Of a stretch of DNA of 64,000 nucleotides, positions 20,293-30,899 are shown one piece after another (position 1 is the stretch's first letter; each line of letters begins with the position of its first letter). Position numbers and translations under genes: made by a program. A model generated the notes under the pieces. That model had not been told where the DNA came from. It saw nothing but the letters and a program-made list of their open reading frames with translations, and did not search any database. The DNA lies in contig NZ_APKE01000026.1 in assembly GCF_009835145.1 (NCBI RefSeq), positions 110,475 to 174,474 on the forward strand, written 5' to 3'. Origin of the DNA: Profundibacterium mesophilum KAUST100406-0324. GTDB taxonomy: Bacteria > Pseudomonadota > Alphaproteobacteria > Rhodobacterales > Rhodobacteraceae.

Positions 20293-21379
20293 CGTCTTCG
20301 AAGACGTCGCCGAGGATCTCGTCTTCGTGGATCACACCGCGATAGAGCATGCTGTCCTTGTACTGGGCGATCATGAAGCGCGCGACGACACCCAGCGCGG
20401 CGGCGACCGGCACGGCGACCAGAAGGCCCACGAAGCCGAAGAGGGAGCCGAAGGCCGCCAGTGCGAAGAGCAGCCAGACGGGATGCAGTCCGACGCTGTC
20501 GCCCACGAGCTTGGGGGTCAGCACGTTGCCCTCGATCAGCTGGCCGAACTGGAAGATCGCGGCGACGCCGATGACCCAGAGCCAGTCGCCCCATCCCTGC
20601 ACCAGGGCGAGGCCGACCGCCAGGCCGCCGCCCACCAGGGCGCCGACATAGGGAATGAAGGTGAGCGCCCCCGCCAGCGCGCCGACGACGATGCCGAATT
20701 GCAGGCCCATCAACATGAGCGCCACCGCGTAGAAGGTGCCGAGGATCAGGCAGACCGTGCCCTGGCCGCGGATGAAGGAGGCGAGGGTCGTGTCGATCTC
20801 CCTGGCAATCTGACGGATGGTGGGGGCATGATCGCGCGGCAGCAGCCCGTCGATCCGCGCCACCATGTTGTCCCAGTCGAGCAGGAGGTAGAAGGCGACG
20901 ACAGGCACGATGACGAAGAGCAGCAGCGTGTTGACGAGGCCGCTGACCGAGGCGAGCAGCCCGTTGATCAGCTCGCCGCCGCGCGACTGGATCGTCTCGC
21001 CGAGGCCGACGAGGGAGCGGCGCAGGGTCGAGTCGGCCTCGAGCAGGTCGGGATAACGCTCGCTGACGAAGCGCTGGAAGGTCTGGATCTGCTGGGGGGC
21101 GGATTCGATCAGCGATGCGGCCTGGTTGACCAATGTCGGCAGCACCAGAAGCGCCAGCGCAACGAAGAGCAGCAGCGCAAAGATGGTGATCACCGCCGTC
21201 GCCCAGATCCGTCCGAACCCGACCCGCTCGAGCGCATCCGCGATGGGATCGAGCATGTAGGCGATCGCGCCGCCCAGCAGGAAAGGCAGGATGACATCGC
21301 CCAGAAGCCAGAGCAGAACGAAGAGGACGGCGGCCGCCAGTCCCCAGTATTTCACCTGTTCGCGTACCAGAAGGGTCAT
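20282..21379 (-). CDS. AI-2E-family (PerM-like) permease
   Basis: 365 residues with about seven to eight hydrophobic segments and the family pattern: two N-terminal membrane helices, a soluble loop (residues about 90-150), and the C-terminal block with FIRGQGTVCLILGTFYAVAL, GALAGALTFIPYVGALVGGG and VGDSVGLHPVWLLFALAAFG. The family includes the autoinducer-2 exporter TqsA and Na+/H+ antiporters, and the substrate cannot be predicted. The last 11 bases overlap hda, an arrangement common in Rhodobacterales where this permease heads the hda-ppk-ppx block. Confidence 0.85.
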   Translation of the reverse strand: MTLLVREQVKYWGLAAAVLFVLLWLLGDVILPFLLGGAIAYMLDPIADALERVGFGRIWATAVITIFALLLFVALALLVLPTLVNQAASLIESAPQQIQTFQRFVSERYPDLLEADSTLRRSLVGLGETIQSRGGELINGLLASVSGLVNTLLLFVIVPVVAFYLLLDWDNMVARIDGLLPRDHAPTIRQIAREIDTTLASFIRGQGTVCLILGTFYAVALMLMGLQFGIVVGALAGALTFIPYVGALVGGGLAVGLALVQGWGDWLWVIGVAAIFQFGQLIEGNVLTPKLVGDSVGLHPVWLLFALAAFGSLFGFVGLLVAVPVAAALGVVARFMIAQYKDSMLYRGVIHEDEILGDVFEDDAR

Positions 21380-21525
21380 GGGTCATCCTCTCGCCAATGC
21401 GCGTGTGTCGCCCCTTCGCCGGTTCAAATCAAGCCCCGTGACGCTTGCTTGAGCGTGCGCCAGCCCCTAAACCGCGAGCAATGCGCGCCCGCACGGCGCG
21501 CCCACAAATGGTCAAGGATTCGCCC

Positions 21526-22884
21526 ATGCGCCTGTCGCGCTATTTCATGCCCGTCCTCAAGGAAACGCCCGCCGAGGCGCAAATCGCCTCGCATCGCCTG
21601 ATGCTGCGCGCCGGGATGATCAAGCAGGCGGGGGCGGGGATCTACTCTTGGCTGCCGCTGGGCTTCAAGGTGCTCAGGAAGATCGAGACCATCGTGCACG
21701 ATGAGCAGCAGCGCGCCGGGCATATCCCGATGCTGATGCCGACCGTGCAATCGGCCGAGCTGTGGCGCGAGAGCGGGCGGTATGACGATTACGGCAAGGA
21801 AATGCTGCGCATCACCGACCGGCACGGGCGCGACATGCTCTACGGCCCCACCAACGAGGAGCTGATCACCGACATCTTCCGCTCGCATGTCAGCAGCTAC
21901 CGCGACCTGCCGCTCACGCTCTACCACATCCAGTGGAAGTTCCGCGACGAGGTCCGTCCGCGTTTCGGCGTCATGCGGGGGCGCGAGTTCTACATGAAGG
22001 ACGGCTACAACTTCGACGTGGACCGCGACAGCGCGATCCATGCCTACAACCGCCACATGGTCAGCTACCTGCGAAGCTACGAGCGGATGGGGCTCAAGGC
22101 GATCCCGATGCGCGCGGCTTCCGGGCCCATCGGCGGCGACGACACGCATGAGTTCCTGGTGCTGGCCGAGACCGGCGAGAGCGAGGTCTTCTACGACGCC
22201 GCGATCACCGATCTGGAACTGGGCACGCGGGCGGTGGATTACGATGACCGGGCGCAATGCGAGGCGATCGTGCGCAAATGGACCGCCCCCTACGCGCGCA
22301 CCGACGAAACCCATGACGAGGCGCTCTTCGCGCAGGTGCCAGAGGCGCAGAGGCGCAGCTCACGCGGAATCGAGGTCGGCCAGATCTTCTATTTCGGCAC
22401 CAAGTATTCCGAGGCGATGGGCGCGACCGTCACCAATGACGAAGGCCAGGTGGTGCCGGTCCACATGGGCTCGCACGGCATCGGCGTGAGCCGCCTTCTG
22501 GGCGCGATCATCGAGGCGAGCCATGATGAGAAGGGCATCATCTGGCCCGAGGGCGTGACCCCTTTCGACGTGGGGATCGTGAACCTGCGCCAGGGCGACG
22601 GGGATTGCGACGCGGCCTGCGAGGCGCTCTATGGCGGGCTGCGCGCGGCCGGACTCGATCCGCTCTATGACGACCGGGACGAACGGGCGGGCGCGAAATT
22701 CGCCAGCATGGATCTCATCGGGCTGCCCTGGCGGATCACCGTGGGTCCGCGCGGGCTCAAGAACGGGGTCGTGGAGCTGACCTCGCGGCGCAGCGGCGAG
22801 AGCGAAGAGGTCTCCGCCGAGGCTGCCATCGCCCGGATCGCCGAGATCTACGGGCAGGTCCGCGCCGCGGCGATGCCGAGCTGA
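21526..22884 (+). CDS. proS: Prolyl-tRNA synthetase (short type)
   Basis: 452 residues from ATG 21526; the frame is open upstream but class II ProRS proteins begin with [15 protein letters not shown]. Class II motifs are visible: [49 protein letters not shown] motif 2 (base region 21930-21990), and motif 3 near [14 protein letters not shown]. It is the short alphaproteobacterial form, lacking the large editing insertion between motifs 2 and 3 of E. coli ProRS, with an anticodon-binding domain at about 345-445. Charges tRNA-Pro in the cytosol. Divergent from the permease gene across a 146-base gap. Confidence 0.95.
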   Translation: MRLSRYFMPVLKETPAEAQIASHRLMLRAGMIKQAGAGIYSWLPLGFKVLRKIETIVHDEQQRAGHIPMLMPTVQSAELWRESGRYDDYGKEMLRITDRHGRDMLYGPTNEELITDIFRSHVSSYRDLPLTLYHIQWKFRDEVRPRFGVMRGREFYMKDGYNFDVDRDSAIHAYNRHMVSYLRSYERMGLKAIPMRAASGPIGGDDTHEFLVLAETGESEVFYDAAITDLELGTRAVDYDDRAQCEAIVRKWTAPYARTDETHDEALFAQVPEAQRRSSRGIEVGQIFYFGTKYSEAMGATVTNDEGQVVPVHMGSHGIGVSRLLGAIIEASHDEKGIIWPEGVTPFDVGIVNLRQGDGDCDAACEALYGGLRAAGLDPLYDDRDERAGAKFASMDLIGLPWRITVGPRGLKNGVVELTSRRSGESEEVSAEAAIARIAEIYGQVRAAAMPS

Positions 22885-23020
22885 GCGCGCCCGCCGACAG
22901 GCCCGCGGCGCGCTGCTCGATTGCGATTCCGGGCGATCGGCGGTAAGGGGGCGCGGTCCGGCATCTCGCCGATGCCCCTTTCCGTCGCGGCGGATCGCAG
23001 GAACAAGGGAATCACGCACC

Positions 23021-24139
23021 ATGGATATGGGGATCATCTCCACCGCCTACCTGGCATTCATGTATGTCACGTCGCTGGCGATGCTGACATTCACGGCATT
23101 GCCGTTCACCGGCAGCCATGCCTGGTGGATCAGGGTGATGGACTTTCCGCGCTTCCATTACATCGCCGTGATCCTTCCCCTCCTCGTGGCCGCATGGTGG
23201 CTGCCGAGCTGGCACCGCGAGGGGATCATGCTGATCCTCGGCGGCTGCCTCGCCTACCAGTTCTGGCGTGTGCTGCCCTACACGCCCTTCGTGCCCAAGG
23301 AGATCCGTTTCGCCTCCGAGGGGAACGGCGACGACGTCGTCACGCTGATGTCCTCGAACGTGCTGATGGAGAACCGCGATTACGCCGCAGTGCGCCGGGT
23401 GATCGAGGAGAACGATCCCGACATCCTCTTCCTGATGGAGATCGACCAGACCTGGCTCGACGCGATGGAGCCGGCGCTCGAGGGCTACGAGACGGTGATC
23501 CGCCACCCCAAGGACAACTATTACGGCCTCGTCTTCGCGACGCGTCTCAAGATGCACGAGGTGCGCGTCGCCTATCTTACCCAGGAGCGCACGCCGACGC
23601 TCTTCTCCGAGCTGGAGACGGACGATGGCAAGCGCTTCCGCTTCGTGGGCATGCATCCCAAGCCGCCCACCCCCGGCGTCGATACCGAGGAGCGCGACGA
23701 TCAGCTGTTCTACGCCGCGCGCTTCGCCCGCGATTCCAACCTGCCGGTCGTCATCATGGGCGATTTCAACGCCGTCGCCTGGAGCCACGTCGCGCATAAG
23801 TTCAAATCCGTGGGCCGCTATCTCGACCCGCGCATCGGGCGTGGACCGCTGCCCAGCTTCGATGCCAATCACCGCATCATGCGCTTCCCGATCGACCAGC
23901 TCTACATCACCCCGGATATCGCGCTGATCTCCTTCGGTCGCGGCGAGAATGTCGGCTCGGATCACTTCCCCATGTTCGCCAAGCTCAGGTTCGATCCCGA
24001 GCAGGCGGAACGGCTCAACAAGAGGCTCGTCCCGCTGCCCGAGGATGTCGAGACCGAGATCGAGACCCGCATCGCTCGGCACCGGGCCCGCCTCGACGCT
24101 GTCATGGACGAGGTCGAGGACGAGCGCACCGACGCCTGA
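23021..24139 (+). CDS. Membrane-anchored endonuclease/exonuclease/phosphatase family protein
   Basis: 372 residues. Three hydrophobic segments occupy residues about 5-80, then an EEP fold follows: LMSSNVLMENRDY (metal-binding Asn), LFLMEID (Glu), FRFVGMHPKPPTP (His), VVIMGDFNAVAWS (Asp/Asn) and GSDHFPMFAKL (Asp-His pair). All the catalytic positions of this metal-dependent phosphodiesterase superfamily are present. The soluble domain probably faces the periplasm. The substrate (nucleic acid, lipid or sugar phosphate) is unknown. A charged tail rich in Glu and Arg ends the protein. Confidence 0.8.
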   Translation: MDMGIISTAYLAFMYVTSLAMLTFTALPFTGSHAWWIRVMDFPRFHYIAVILPLLVAAWWLPSWHREGIMLILGGCLAYQFWRVLPYTPFVPKEIRFASEGNGDDVVTLMSSNVLMENRDYAAVRRVIEENDPDILFLMEIDQTWLDAMEPALEGYETVIRHPKDNYYGLVFATRLKMHEVRVAYLTQERTPTLFSELETDDGKRFRFVGMHPKPPTPGVDTEERDDQLFYAARFARDSNLPVVIMGDFNAVAWSHVAHKFKSVGRYLDPRIGRGPLPSFDANHRIMRFPIDQLYITPDIALISFGRGENVGSDHFPMFAKLRFDPEQAERLNKRLVPLPEDVETEIETRIARHRARLDAVMDEVEDERTDA

Positions 24140-24177
24140 GACGGCGCGATCCCTCCAGCAAGCAGCGAGACCTTACC

Positions 24178-25464
24178 GTGGCCGCATCGCCCCTTCCGTT
24201 TTCCCGTTTCGAATGGCTGATCGCCTGGCGCTACCTGCGGGCCAAGAGGGCCGAGGGCGGCGTCAGCGCGATGACCTGGATCTCCCTGATTGGCATCACC
24301 CTGGCGGTTTTCGCGCTGATCGCGACCCTGGCGGTGCGCTCGGGCTTTCGCGATGAGTTCATCGACACGATCCTGGGGGCGAACGCCCATGTGACCATCT
24401 ACGCCACGCCGCGCGTGGACGAGGCGGGGCGCACCAGAAACGATCTTCCCGATTACGCGGCGATGGCCGAGCGCGTCGCGCAGGTGCCCGGCGTCACCCG
24501 CGTCGCCCCCCTGGTCAAGGGACAGGTCATGACCGCCTTCCAAGGCGCGACGGCCGGTGTCGAGGTTTTCGGCATCGCCCCGGATGATCTGGCAACGATC
24601 CCGCGCATCGCCGATCCCGAAGCCTCCGACGGGGCGATCGAGCGCTTCGGGGAGGGCATCGCGATCGGCTCCGGCGTGGCGCGCAGCCTGAATGCAGGGG
24701 TCGGCGACGTGATCCGGCTGATTTCCCCGGACGGGGTAAAGACCGCCTTCGGCACAAGTCCGCGCGTGTCGAATTACGAGGTCGTCTATATCTTCACCGC
24801 CGGGCGCTACGACATCGACAAGACGCGCGTCTACATGCCTTTCGAGGAGGCACAGGTCTATTTCAACCGCGATGCCGCCGCCGACGAGCTCGAGGTGATG
24901 GTCACCGATCCCGAGCATATCGAGGCGATGAGCCGCGCGCTCTATGCCGCCGCCGGACCCGGCGCGCGGCTGTGGACCTGGCGCGACAGCAGCGGCGGCT
25001 TCCTGCGGGCGCTCGATATCGAGGACAACGTGATGTTCATCATCCTGAGCATCCTCGTGCTGATCGCGGCGATGAACATCATCTCGGGGCTGGTGATGCT
25101 GGTGAAGAACAAGGGCCGTGATATCGGCATCTTGCGCACCATCGGGCTGACGGAGGGCTCGATCCTGCGTATCTTCTTCATCTGCGGCGCGACCACGGGG
25201 GTTCTGGGCACCGTTTTCGGCCTCGTTCTGGGGGTGCTCTTCGCGCTCTATATCGACCCTATCTTCTCCTTGGTGAACTATGCCTCCGGCGGCGATGCGT
25301 GGGACGCTTCGATCCGCGGGATCTACGCGCTTCCCGCCAAGCTCGAGGCGGGGGATGTCCTCTCGGCGGTCGGCCTGTCGCTGGGGCTCAGCTTCGCGGT
25401 GACGATCTTTCCCGCACGCCGTGCCGCGCGTCTCAACCCGGTGGAGGCGCTGCGCTATGAGTGA
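24178..25464 (+). CDS. lolC: Lipoprotein-releasing ABC transporter permease LolC/LolE
   Basis: 428 residues from GTG 24178. One N-terminal membrane helix (about 33-53, [19 protein letters not shown]) is followed by a large periplasmic domain (about 55-275) and three C-terminal helices, the MacB/FtsX layout of LolC/LolE. The segment [20 protein letters not shown] and the conserved [20 protein letters not shown] loop, which couples to the ATPase, are clear. It extracts mature lipoproteins from the inner membrane for transfer to LolA. Alphaproteobacteria usually have one such permease forming a homodimer, so C or E cannot be distinguished. It overlaps lolD by 8 bases. Confidence 0.9.
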   Translation: MAASPLPFSRFEWLIAWRYLRAKRAEGGVSAMTWISLIGITLAVFALIATLAVRSGFRDEFIDTILGANAHVTIYATPRVDEAGRTRNDLPDYAAMAERVAQVPGVTRVAPLVKGQVMTAFQGATAGVEVFGIAPDDLATIPRIADPEASDGAIERFGEGIAIGSGVARSLNAGVGDVIRLISPDGVKTAFGTSPRVSNYEVVYIFTAGRYDIDKTRVYMPFEEAQVYFNRDAAADELEVMVTDPEHIEAMSRALYAAAGPGARLWTWRDSSGGFLRALDIEDNVMFIILSILVLIAAMNIISGLVMLVKNKGRDIGILRTIGLTEGSILRIFFICGATTGVLGTVFGLVLGVLFALYIDPIFSLVNYASGGDAWDASIRGIYALPAKLEAGDVLSAVGLSLGLSFAVTIFPARRAARLNPVEALRYE

Positions 25465-26134
25465 CGACGTGCTCAGGCTCGAAGGCATCGAGAAGGTCTA
25501 CAACAAGGGCGCGGTCTCGCAGGTGAGGGTGCTGCGCGGCGCCGACCTGTCGCTGGCGCGCGGCGAGGCGGTGGCCATGATCGCGCCCTCCGGGGCGGGC
25601 AAGTCGACCTTGCTGCATATCGCGGGATTGCTCGACACGGCCGATGCGGGGCGCGTCCTGCTCGGTGGGCAGGACATGACCGCCCTGTCGGACCGGCGCC
25701 GAACGGCCGCGCGGCGGGCGCGGATCGGGTTCGTCTACCAGTTCCATCACCTGCTGCCTGAGTTCACGGCGCTCGAGAACATCATCCTGCCGCAGCTTGC
25801 GGACGGGGTCCGGCGGGGCCCGGCGGCGAAGCGCGCGCGGATGCTTCTCGAGACGGTCGGGATCGCGCATCGCGCCGATCATCGACCCTCCGCCATGTCC
25901 GGCGGAGAGCAGCAGCGCACGGCCCTGTGCCGCGCCCTTGCCAACGCGCCGGACCTGCTGCTTGCGGACGAGCCGACGGGCAATCTCGATCCCGAAACCT
26001 CGGACACCGTCTTTGCCGCGCTCATGCGCCTTGTGCGCGAGACCGGGCTCTCGGCGCTGATCGCGACGCATAACCTGGAGCTTGCGGCCCGGATGGACCG
26101 CACGTTGCGTCTCAGCCAGGGGCGCGTCGAGTGA
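25457..26134 (+). CDS. lolD: Lipoprotein-releasing ABC transporter ATPase LolD
   Basis: 225 residues from ATG 25457, overlapping the permease stop (ATGAGTGA), hence probable translational coupling. ABC signatures: Walker [10 protein letters not shown] (43-51; Ala replaces the first Gly), Q-loop in [17 protein letters not shown] (typical of LolD), signature [15 protein letters not shown], Walker [15 protein letters not shown] and H-loop ATHN. It powers lipoprotein release by LolC/E. It ends five bases before a convergent transporter gene. Confidence 0.93.
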   Translation: MSDDVLRLEGIEKVYNKGAVSQVRVLRGADLSLARGEAVAMIAPSGAGKSTLLHIAGLLDTADAGRVLLGGQDMTALSDRRRTAARRARIGFVYQFHHLLPEFTALENIILPQLADGVRRGPAAKRARMLLETVGIAHRADHRPSAMSGGEQQRTALCRALANAPDLLLADEPTGNLDPETSDTVFAALMRLVRETGLSALIATHNLELAARMDRTLRLSQGRVE

Positions 26135-26138
26135 CGGG

Positions 26139-26585
26139 TTAGGCCTTCTGCGTGACGAAGACGCCGAGCGCCATCAGGGCGATCCCCAGCGCGCGCATCG
26201 CGGTCAGGCTCTGCTGACGCGCGCCGAACAGGCCGAAATGGTCGATGATCGCGGCCGAGACGAGTTGCCCCAGGAGCACGAAGAAGACCGCGTTGCCGAC
26301 GCCGAAGCGCGGCGCGACGAAGGTGATCGTCAGGACGTAGAAGGCGACGAAGAAGCCGGCGGTAAAGAGGTGCCAGGGTTGCCCGGCAAGACGCTGCAGC
26401 CCTCCGAGCCCGGTGACGGCGCCCACCAGGAGCGTGGCCCCGAGCGCCACGGTGAAAAGGACGGCCCCGGCGGCCACGGGCGCGCCGATCCGCGTGCCGA
26501 GCGCGGCATTGAGCGAGGCCAGCACGGGGATGCCGATCCCCGCCGCAAGCATCACGGCCGCATCCCTGAAATGTTCCGTCGCCAT
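26139..26585 (-). CDS. Small DMT-family transporter (DUF606/YdcZ-like)
   Basis: 148 residues from ATG 26585, after an AGGGGAG ribosome site. Five hydrophobic segments, with the repeat-like pattern PVLASLNAALGTRIG and GVGNAVFFVLLGQLVSAAIID that marks the DUF606 half-size DMT transporters. Such proteins work as dimers in the inner membrane; substrates are mostly unknown. Convergent to lolD with nearly touching ends. Confidence 0.78.
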   Translation of the reverse strand: MATEHFRDAAVMLAAGIGIPVLASLNAALGTRIGAPVAAGAVLFTVALGATLLVGAVTGLGGLQRLAGQPWHLFTAGFFVAFYVLTITFVAPRFGVGNAVFFVLLGQLVSAAIIDHFGLFGARQQSLTAMRALGIALMALGVFVTQKA

Positions 26586-26674
26586 ACTTGCCCGCTCCCC
26601 TCGCAACCTCGCAAAGCGGAGCGTAGGGCAGGGCCGCTGGCATTGCCAGATGCGCCGTATTCGATGGCGCAGAC

Positions 26675-26708
26675 GCGAAAAGGCCGCCCCGGAGGGCGGC
26701 CTTTTCGC
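26675..26708. terminator. Bidirectional terminator between tRNA-Gly and the DMT transporter gene
   Basis: A perfect 15-bp inverted repeat (26675-26689 with 26694-26708) with a CGGA loop. Both arms carry four A or T residues at the outer side of the GC core, so it can end transcription on either strand. On the minus strand it follows the tRNA gene by 12 bases. Confidence 0.85.
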
Positions 26709-26719
26709 AGTAAACCAAT

Positions 26720-26794
26720 TGGAGCGGGCGATGAGATTCGAACTCACGACCCCAACCTTGGCAAGGTTGTGCTCTACCCCTGAGCTACGCCCGC
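26720..26794 (-). tRNA. tRNA-Gly (anticodon GCC)
   Basis: 75 bases including an encoded 3' CCA. The acceptor stem is GCGGGCG paired with CGCCCGC, the D arm GCTCAGGGGTAGAGC, the anticodon stem-loop CAACC-TTGCCAA-GGTTG with anticodon GCC, and the T arm GTGAG-TTCGAAT-CTCAT. All stems pair fully. A terminator lies right behind it. Confidence 0.97.
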
Positions 26795-26927
26795 GTCCCG
26801 TTGGTGAGGCAGGATTTACTGCCCGTGGGCGGTCTCCGCAAGGGCAAAAACAAAGAAAAATGCCCCGGACGCCAAGTTTCTGACCCGAGCGGCGGAACGG
26901 GCCGCCCGGACGGATCCTCCGTTCCGC

Positions 26928-29900
26928 CTACTCGAATTCGATCAGGAGATCCTTCGCGTCGATCTGGGTGCCCGGCGTCACATGAACGGCCTTCACGGTG
27001 CTCGCGCGTTCGGCATGAAGGCCTGTCTCCATCTTCATCGCCTCGATGGTCAGAAGCAGATCGCCCTCCTTGACGGCGCTTCCCACCTGCACGCCCACCG
27101 TGGCCACGACGCCCGGCATCGGCGCGCCCACATGCGCGGCATTGCCGGGTTCGGCCTTGGCGCGGACCGCGGCGCTGCCGGCCATCTTGCGGTTCGGCAC
27201 ACGCACGAGGCGGGGCTGGCCATTGAGCTCGAAGAAGACCTTGGACTTGCCGTCATCGCCGGTCTCGCCGATGGCCTGGCACCTGATCTCGAGGGTCTTT
27301 CCCGGATCGATCTCCGCGGTGATCTCTTCGCCGGGTTCCATCCCGTAGAAGAAGGTATGGGTGGGCAGGGTGCGCACCGGGCCGTATTCCTCGTTGCGCA
27401 GGCGGTAATCGGAGAAGACCTTGGGATACATCAGGTAGCCCATCAGGTCCTCGTCATCGATCGGCACGCCGCCGGCGGCCGCCGATGCCTCGGCGCGGGC
27501 CTGCTCGAGATCGACCGGCGCAAGATGCTTGCCGGGCCTGTCGGTGATCGGCGCCTCGGTCTTGAGCACCTTCCTTTGCAACGCCTCGGGCCAGCCGCCC
27601 GGCGGCTGACCGAGATTGCCGCGCATCATGTCGACCACCGAATCGGGGAAGGAGACCTCGACCTGCGGATTCTCGACCTCGGCGCGGCTCAGTCCCTGGC
27701 TGACCATCATGAGGGCCATGTCGCCGACGACCTTGGAGGAGGGCGTCACCTTCACGATGTCGCCGAACATCTGGTTCACCTCGGCATAGGTCTCGGCGAC
27801 CTCGTGCCAGCGCTCCTCAAGGCCGAGCCCTCTTGCCTGCGCCTTGAGGTTGGTGAACTGCCCGCCGGGCATCTCGTGCAGGTAGACCTCCGAGGCGGGC
27901 GCCTGCAGACCGCTCTCGAAGGCGGCATATTGGGCGCGGACCGTTTCCCAGTAGTTGGAGATCTCGCGGATCGCGGTGATGTCGAGACCGGTCTCGCGTT
28001 CGGACCGGGCGAGCGCCTCGACGATGGTGCCGAGCGTGGCCTGGCTGGTGTTGCCCGAGAGCGAGTCCATCGCGCAATCCACCGCGTCGACGCCTTCCCC
28101 GGCCGCCGCCAGGATCGTGGCGCAGGCGATGCCGGCCGTGTCATGGGTGTGCAGGTGGATGGGAAGCCCGACCTCCTGCTTCAGTGTCCGCACGAGATGG
28201 CGCGCGGCGGCCGGCTTGAGCAGGCCCGCCATGTCCTTGAGCCCCAGGACATGCGCGCCCGCATCGCGCAACTCGCGGCCCATGCCGACATAATAGGCCA
28301 GATCGTATTTCGCACGGTCCGGATCGCCCAGATCGCCGGTATAGCAGATCGTCCCCTCGCAGACCTTGCCGCTCTCGATCACCGCATCCATCGCGACGCG
28401 CATGTTCTCGGTCCAGTTGAGGCTGTCGAAGACGCGGAAGACGTCGATACCGCTCTCGGCGGCCCGGGCCACGAAACCCTTCACCACGTTGTCGGGATAG
28501 TTGGTATAGCCGACGCCATTGCTGCCGCGCAGCAGCATCTGCGTCATCAGGTTGGGCATTGCCGCCCGAAGATCGCGCAGGCGTTGCCAAGGGCATTCCT
28601 GCAAGAAGCGATAGGCGACATCGAAGGTCGCCCCGCCCCAGCATTCGACGCTGAAGAGCTGCGGCAGGTTCGCCGCGTAGACGGGCGCGGCGCGGATCAT
28701 GTCGATGGAGCGCATCCGCGTGGCCAGGAGCGACTGGTGTCCGTCACGCATCGTCGTGTCGGTAATCAGAAGTTCCTTCTGCTCGGACATCCAGTCGGCC
28801 AGCCCTTGCGGGCCGAACTGATCGAGGATCTGCCGGGTGCCCGGCCGGGGTGCATCCGTGCGGGCGGAGGGGGCGCGGGGCGTGCGGGCGCCGGCGGCGG
28901 GCAGGTCGCGCCCCTCGGTCTCGAGGTGACCGTTCACGGTGATATCGGCGATATAGGTAAGGATTTTCGTTGCCCGGTCGCGGCGCGGCGCGAAATCGAA
29001 AAGCTCGGGCGTCTGGTCGATGAACTTGGTGTGGTATTCGTAGTTCAGGAAGGTGGGATGCTTGAGCAGGTTTTCCACGAAGGCGATGTTGGTGCTGACA
29101 CCGCGGATGCGGAACTCGCGCAAGGCCCTGTCCATGCGGGCGATCGCGGCTTCCGGCGTCGGAGCCCATGCTGTCACCTTCTCGAGGAGCGAATCGTAAT
29201 AGCGCGTGATGACCGCCCCGGAATAGGCGGTGCCGCCATCAAGGCGGATGCCCATGCCCGTGGCGCCGCGATAGGCGGTGATGCGGCCGTAGTCGGGGAT
29301 GAAGTTGTTGGTCGGATCCTCGGTGGTGATGCGGCACTGAATGGCATGGCCGCGCAGTTGCACGTCGTATTGCGACGCCGTTCCCGTCGCCTCCACCAGG
29401 CTTTTGCCCTCGGCCACGAGGATCTGTGCGCGCACGATGTCGATGCCGGTGACTTCCTCGGTCACGGTATGCTCGACCTGGACGCGGGGATTGACCTCGA
29501 TGAAGTAGAATTCGCCCGAATCCATGTCCATCAGGAACTCGACCGTCCCGGCGCACTCGTAATTCACATGCTCGCAGATCCGTTTGCCGAGGCTGCACAG
29601 CTTCTCGCGCTGCGCGCTCGACAGGTAGGGCGCGGGCGCACGCTCGACGACCTTCTGGTTCCGGCGCTGCACCGAACAGTCCCGCTCCCACAGGTGATAG
29701 ATGCGGCCATGGCTGTCGCCGAGGATCTGCACCTCGACATGGCGGGCACGCTCGATCATTTTCTCGAGGTAACCCTCGCCGTTGCCGAAGGCCGCCTCCG
29801 CCTCGCGGCGCCCCTCGCGCACTTTCTCCTCGAGGTCCTCCTCGGAATGGATCGGACGCATACCGCGCCCGCCGCCACCCCAGCTTGCCTTGAGCATAAG

Positions 29901-30371
29901 CGGGTAGCCGACCTCCGCCGCCTGCCTGCGGATCTCGTCCATGTCATCGCCAAGCACCTCGGTGGCGGGGATGACCGGCACGTCTGCCTCGATGGCGACA
30001 CGCCGCGCGCTGGCCTTGTCGCCAAGGCGGCGCATGGTTTCGGCACGCGGGCCGATGAATGCGATGCCGGCATCGGTGCAGGCATCCACGAAATCGGGGT
30101 TCTCCGACAAGAGCCCGTAGCCGGGGTGGATCGCGTCGGCGCCGGACATGCGGGCCACGCGAATGATCTCCTCGATGCTCAGATAGGCGGCGACCGGTCC
30201 GAGGCCTTCGCCGATCCGGTAGGCTTCGTCGGCCTTGAAGCGGTGCAGGCTGAGCTTGTCCTCCTCTGCGAAGATCGCGACCGTCTTCTTGCCCAGCTCA
30301 TTGGCCGCGCGCATCACCCTGATGGCGATTTCGCCGCGATTGGCGATCAGGATCTTCTTGAAATCGCTCAT
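26928..30371 (-). CDS. pyc: Pyruvate carboxylase
   Basis: 1147 residues from ATG 30371, preceded by AGAGGA; the frame is open further upstream without family-like sequence. Biotin carboxylase with ATP-grasp (1-450; KASWGGGGRGMRPIHSEEDL, FIEVNPRVQVEHTVTEEVTG), carboxyltransferase of the HMG-CoA-lyase fold (about 530-810; ITDTTMRDGHQSLLATRMR, LKDMAGLLKP, HTHDTAG), allosteric linker and biotin carrier with biotinyl-Lys1113 in EAMKM. One-polypeptide type, replenishing oxaloacetate from pyruvate. An Ala/Pro/Arg-rich linker (near 485-510) separates the first two domains. No obvious partner gene lies next to it. Confidence 0.96.
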   Translation of the reverse strand: MSDFKKILIANRGEIAIRVMRAANELGKKTVAIFAEEDKLSLHRFKADEAYRIGEGLGPVAAYLSIEEIIRVARMSGADAIHPGYGLLSENPDFVDACTDAGIAFIGPRAETMRRLGDKASARRVAIEADVPVIPATEVLGDDMDEIRRQAAEVGYPLMLKASWGGGGRGMRPIHSEEDLEEKVREGRREAEAAFGNGEGYLEKMIERARHVEVQILGDSHGRIYHLWERDCSVQRRNQKVVERAPAPYLSSAQREKLCSLGKRICEHVNYECAGTVEFLMDMDSGEFYFIEVNPRVQVEHTVTEEVTGIDIVRAQILVAEGKSLVEATGTASQYDVQLRGHAIQCRITTEDPTNNFIPDYGRITAYRGATGMGIRLDGGTAYSGAVITRYYDSLLEKVTAWAPTPEAAIARMDRALREFRIRGVSTNIAFVENLLKHPTFLNYEYHTKFIDQTPELFDFAPRRDRATKILTYIADITVNGHLETEGRDLPAAGARTPRAPSARTDAPRPGTRQILDQFGPQGLADWMSEQKELLITDTTMRDGHQSLLATRMRSIDMIRAAPVYAANLPQLFSVECWGGATFDVAYRFLQECPWQRLRDLRAAMPNLMTQMLLRGSNGVGYTNYPDNVVKGFVARAAESGIDVFRVFDSLNWTENMRVAMDAVIESGKVCEGTICYTGDLGDPDRAKYDLAYYVGMGRELRDAGAHVLGLKDMAGLLKPAAARHLVRTLKQEVGLPIHLHTHDTAGIACATILAAAGEGVDAVDCAMDSLSGNTSQATLGTIVEALARSERETGLDITAIREISNYWETVRAQYAAFESGLQAPASEVYLHEMPGGQFTNLKAQARGLGLEERWHEVAETYAEVNQMFGDIVKVTPSSKVVGDMALMMVSQGLSRAEVENPQVEVSFPDSVVDMMRGNLGQPPGGWPEALQRKVLKTEAPITDRPGKHLAPVDLEQARAEASAAAGGVPIDDEDLMGYLMYPKVFSDYRLRNEEYGPVRTLPTHTFFYGMEPGEEITAEIDPGKTLEIRCQAIGETGDDGKSKVFFELNGQPRLVRVPNRKMAGSAAVRAKAEPGNAAHVGAPMPGVVATVGVQVGSAVKEGDLLLTIEAMKMETGLHAERASTVKAVHVTPGTQIDAKDLLIEFE

Positions 30372-30899
30372 GGTGACGGGTCCTCTTTCCTTGATCTGCA
30401 GGCATGTCGCCTTCGCAGGCGCAGAAAAAGCGTAGAGGCTTACCCTTGCACGGGCAATAGACCGCAAGATCGGGGAAAGGGGCCGAAGACATATATGGAG
30501 CCAATGACAGGCAGAGCACGGCGCGGGGTGCCGTCGGAACAGGCAGCGGGCGGGACGGAACGGCGAGACGTCGGGCGGCGAGGGCGGCATGCGGGCTGCC
30601 ACACCGTATGACGGACGGTATGGCCGGCAGACCGGCTCGGATGATCGAGAGGCCGGCGTCCGGGATATGACACGCGAAGGCGCCCTTCGCATGCTCCGAC
30701 TGCAGGGAAAGATCCGGCCGGGTTTGGCATGGCAGTCCTAGATCGGTCAGTTCCGGGGTAGGCATGCCCCCGCTGCCGGAACGGACCGGGCCGCGAGCGG
30801 CCCAGTGCAGCGCCGGTCCAGCCCAGCGTCGCACCCGGCCCAGCGCTGGACCCGGCCCAAAGCCTGCCCACCACCCGCCCAGCGCCCGATTTGGCGCGG
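30372..30899. other. Gene-free stretch between pyc and the PAS protein gene
   Basis: 528 bases with no convincing gene on either strand. At 30800-30885 lies a GC-rich block with four irregularly spaced CCCAG copies. It contains the inverted repeat GGTCCAGC (30815-30822) and GCTGGACC (30845-30852), which on the minus strand falls 48-85 bases behind the PAS gene stop and could act as a weak transcription stop. The promoter of pyc should be in the other half; no clear elements are seen. Confidence 0.45.

Noticed and set aside
26982..30611. Plus-strand open frame of about 1200 codons over pyc
   Set aside because: Antisense shadow of pyruvate carboxylase; the minus strand carries all the catalytic motifs.
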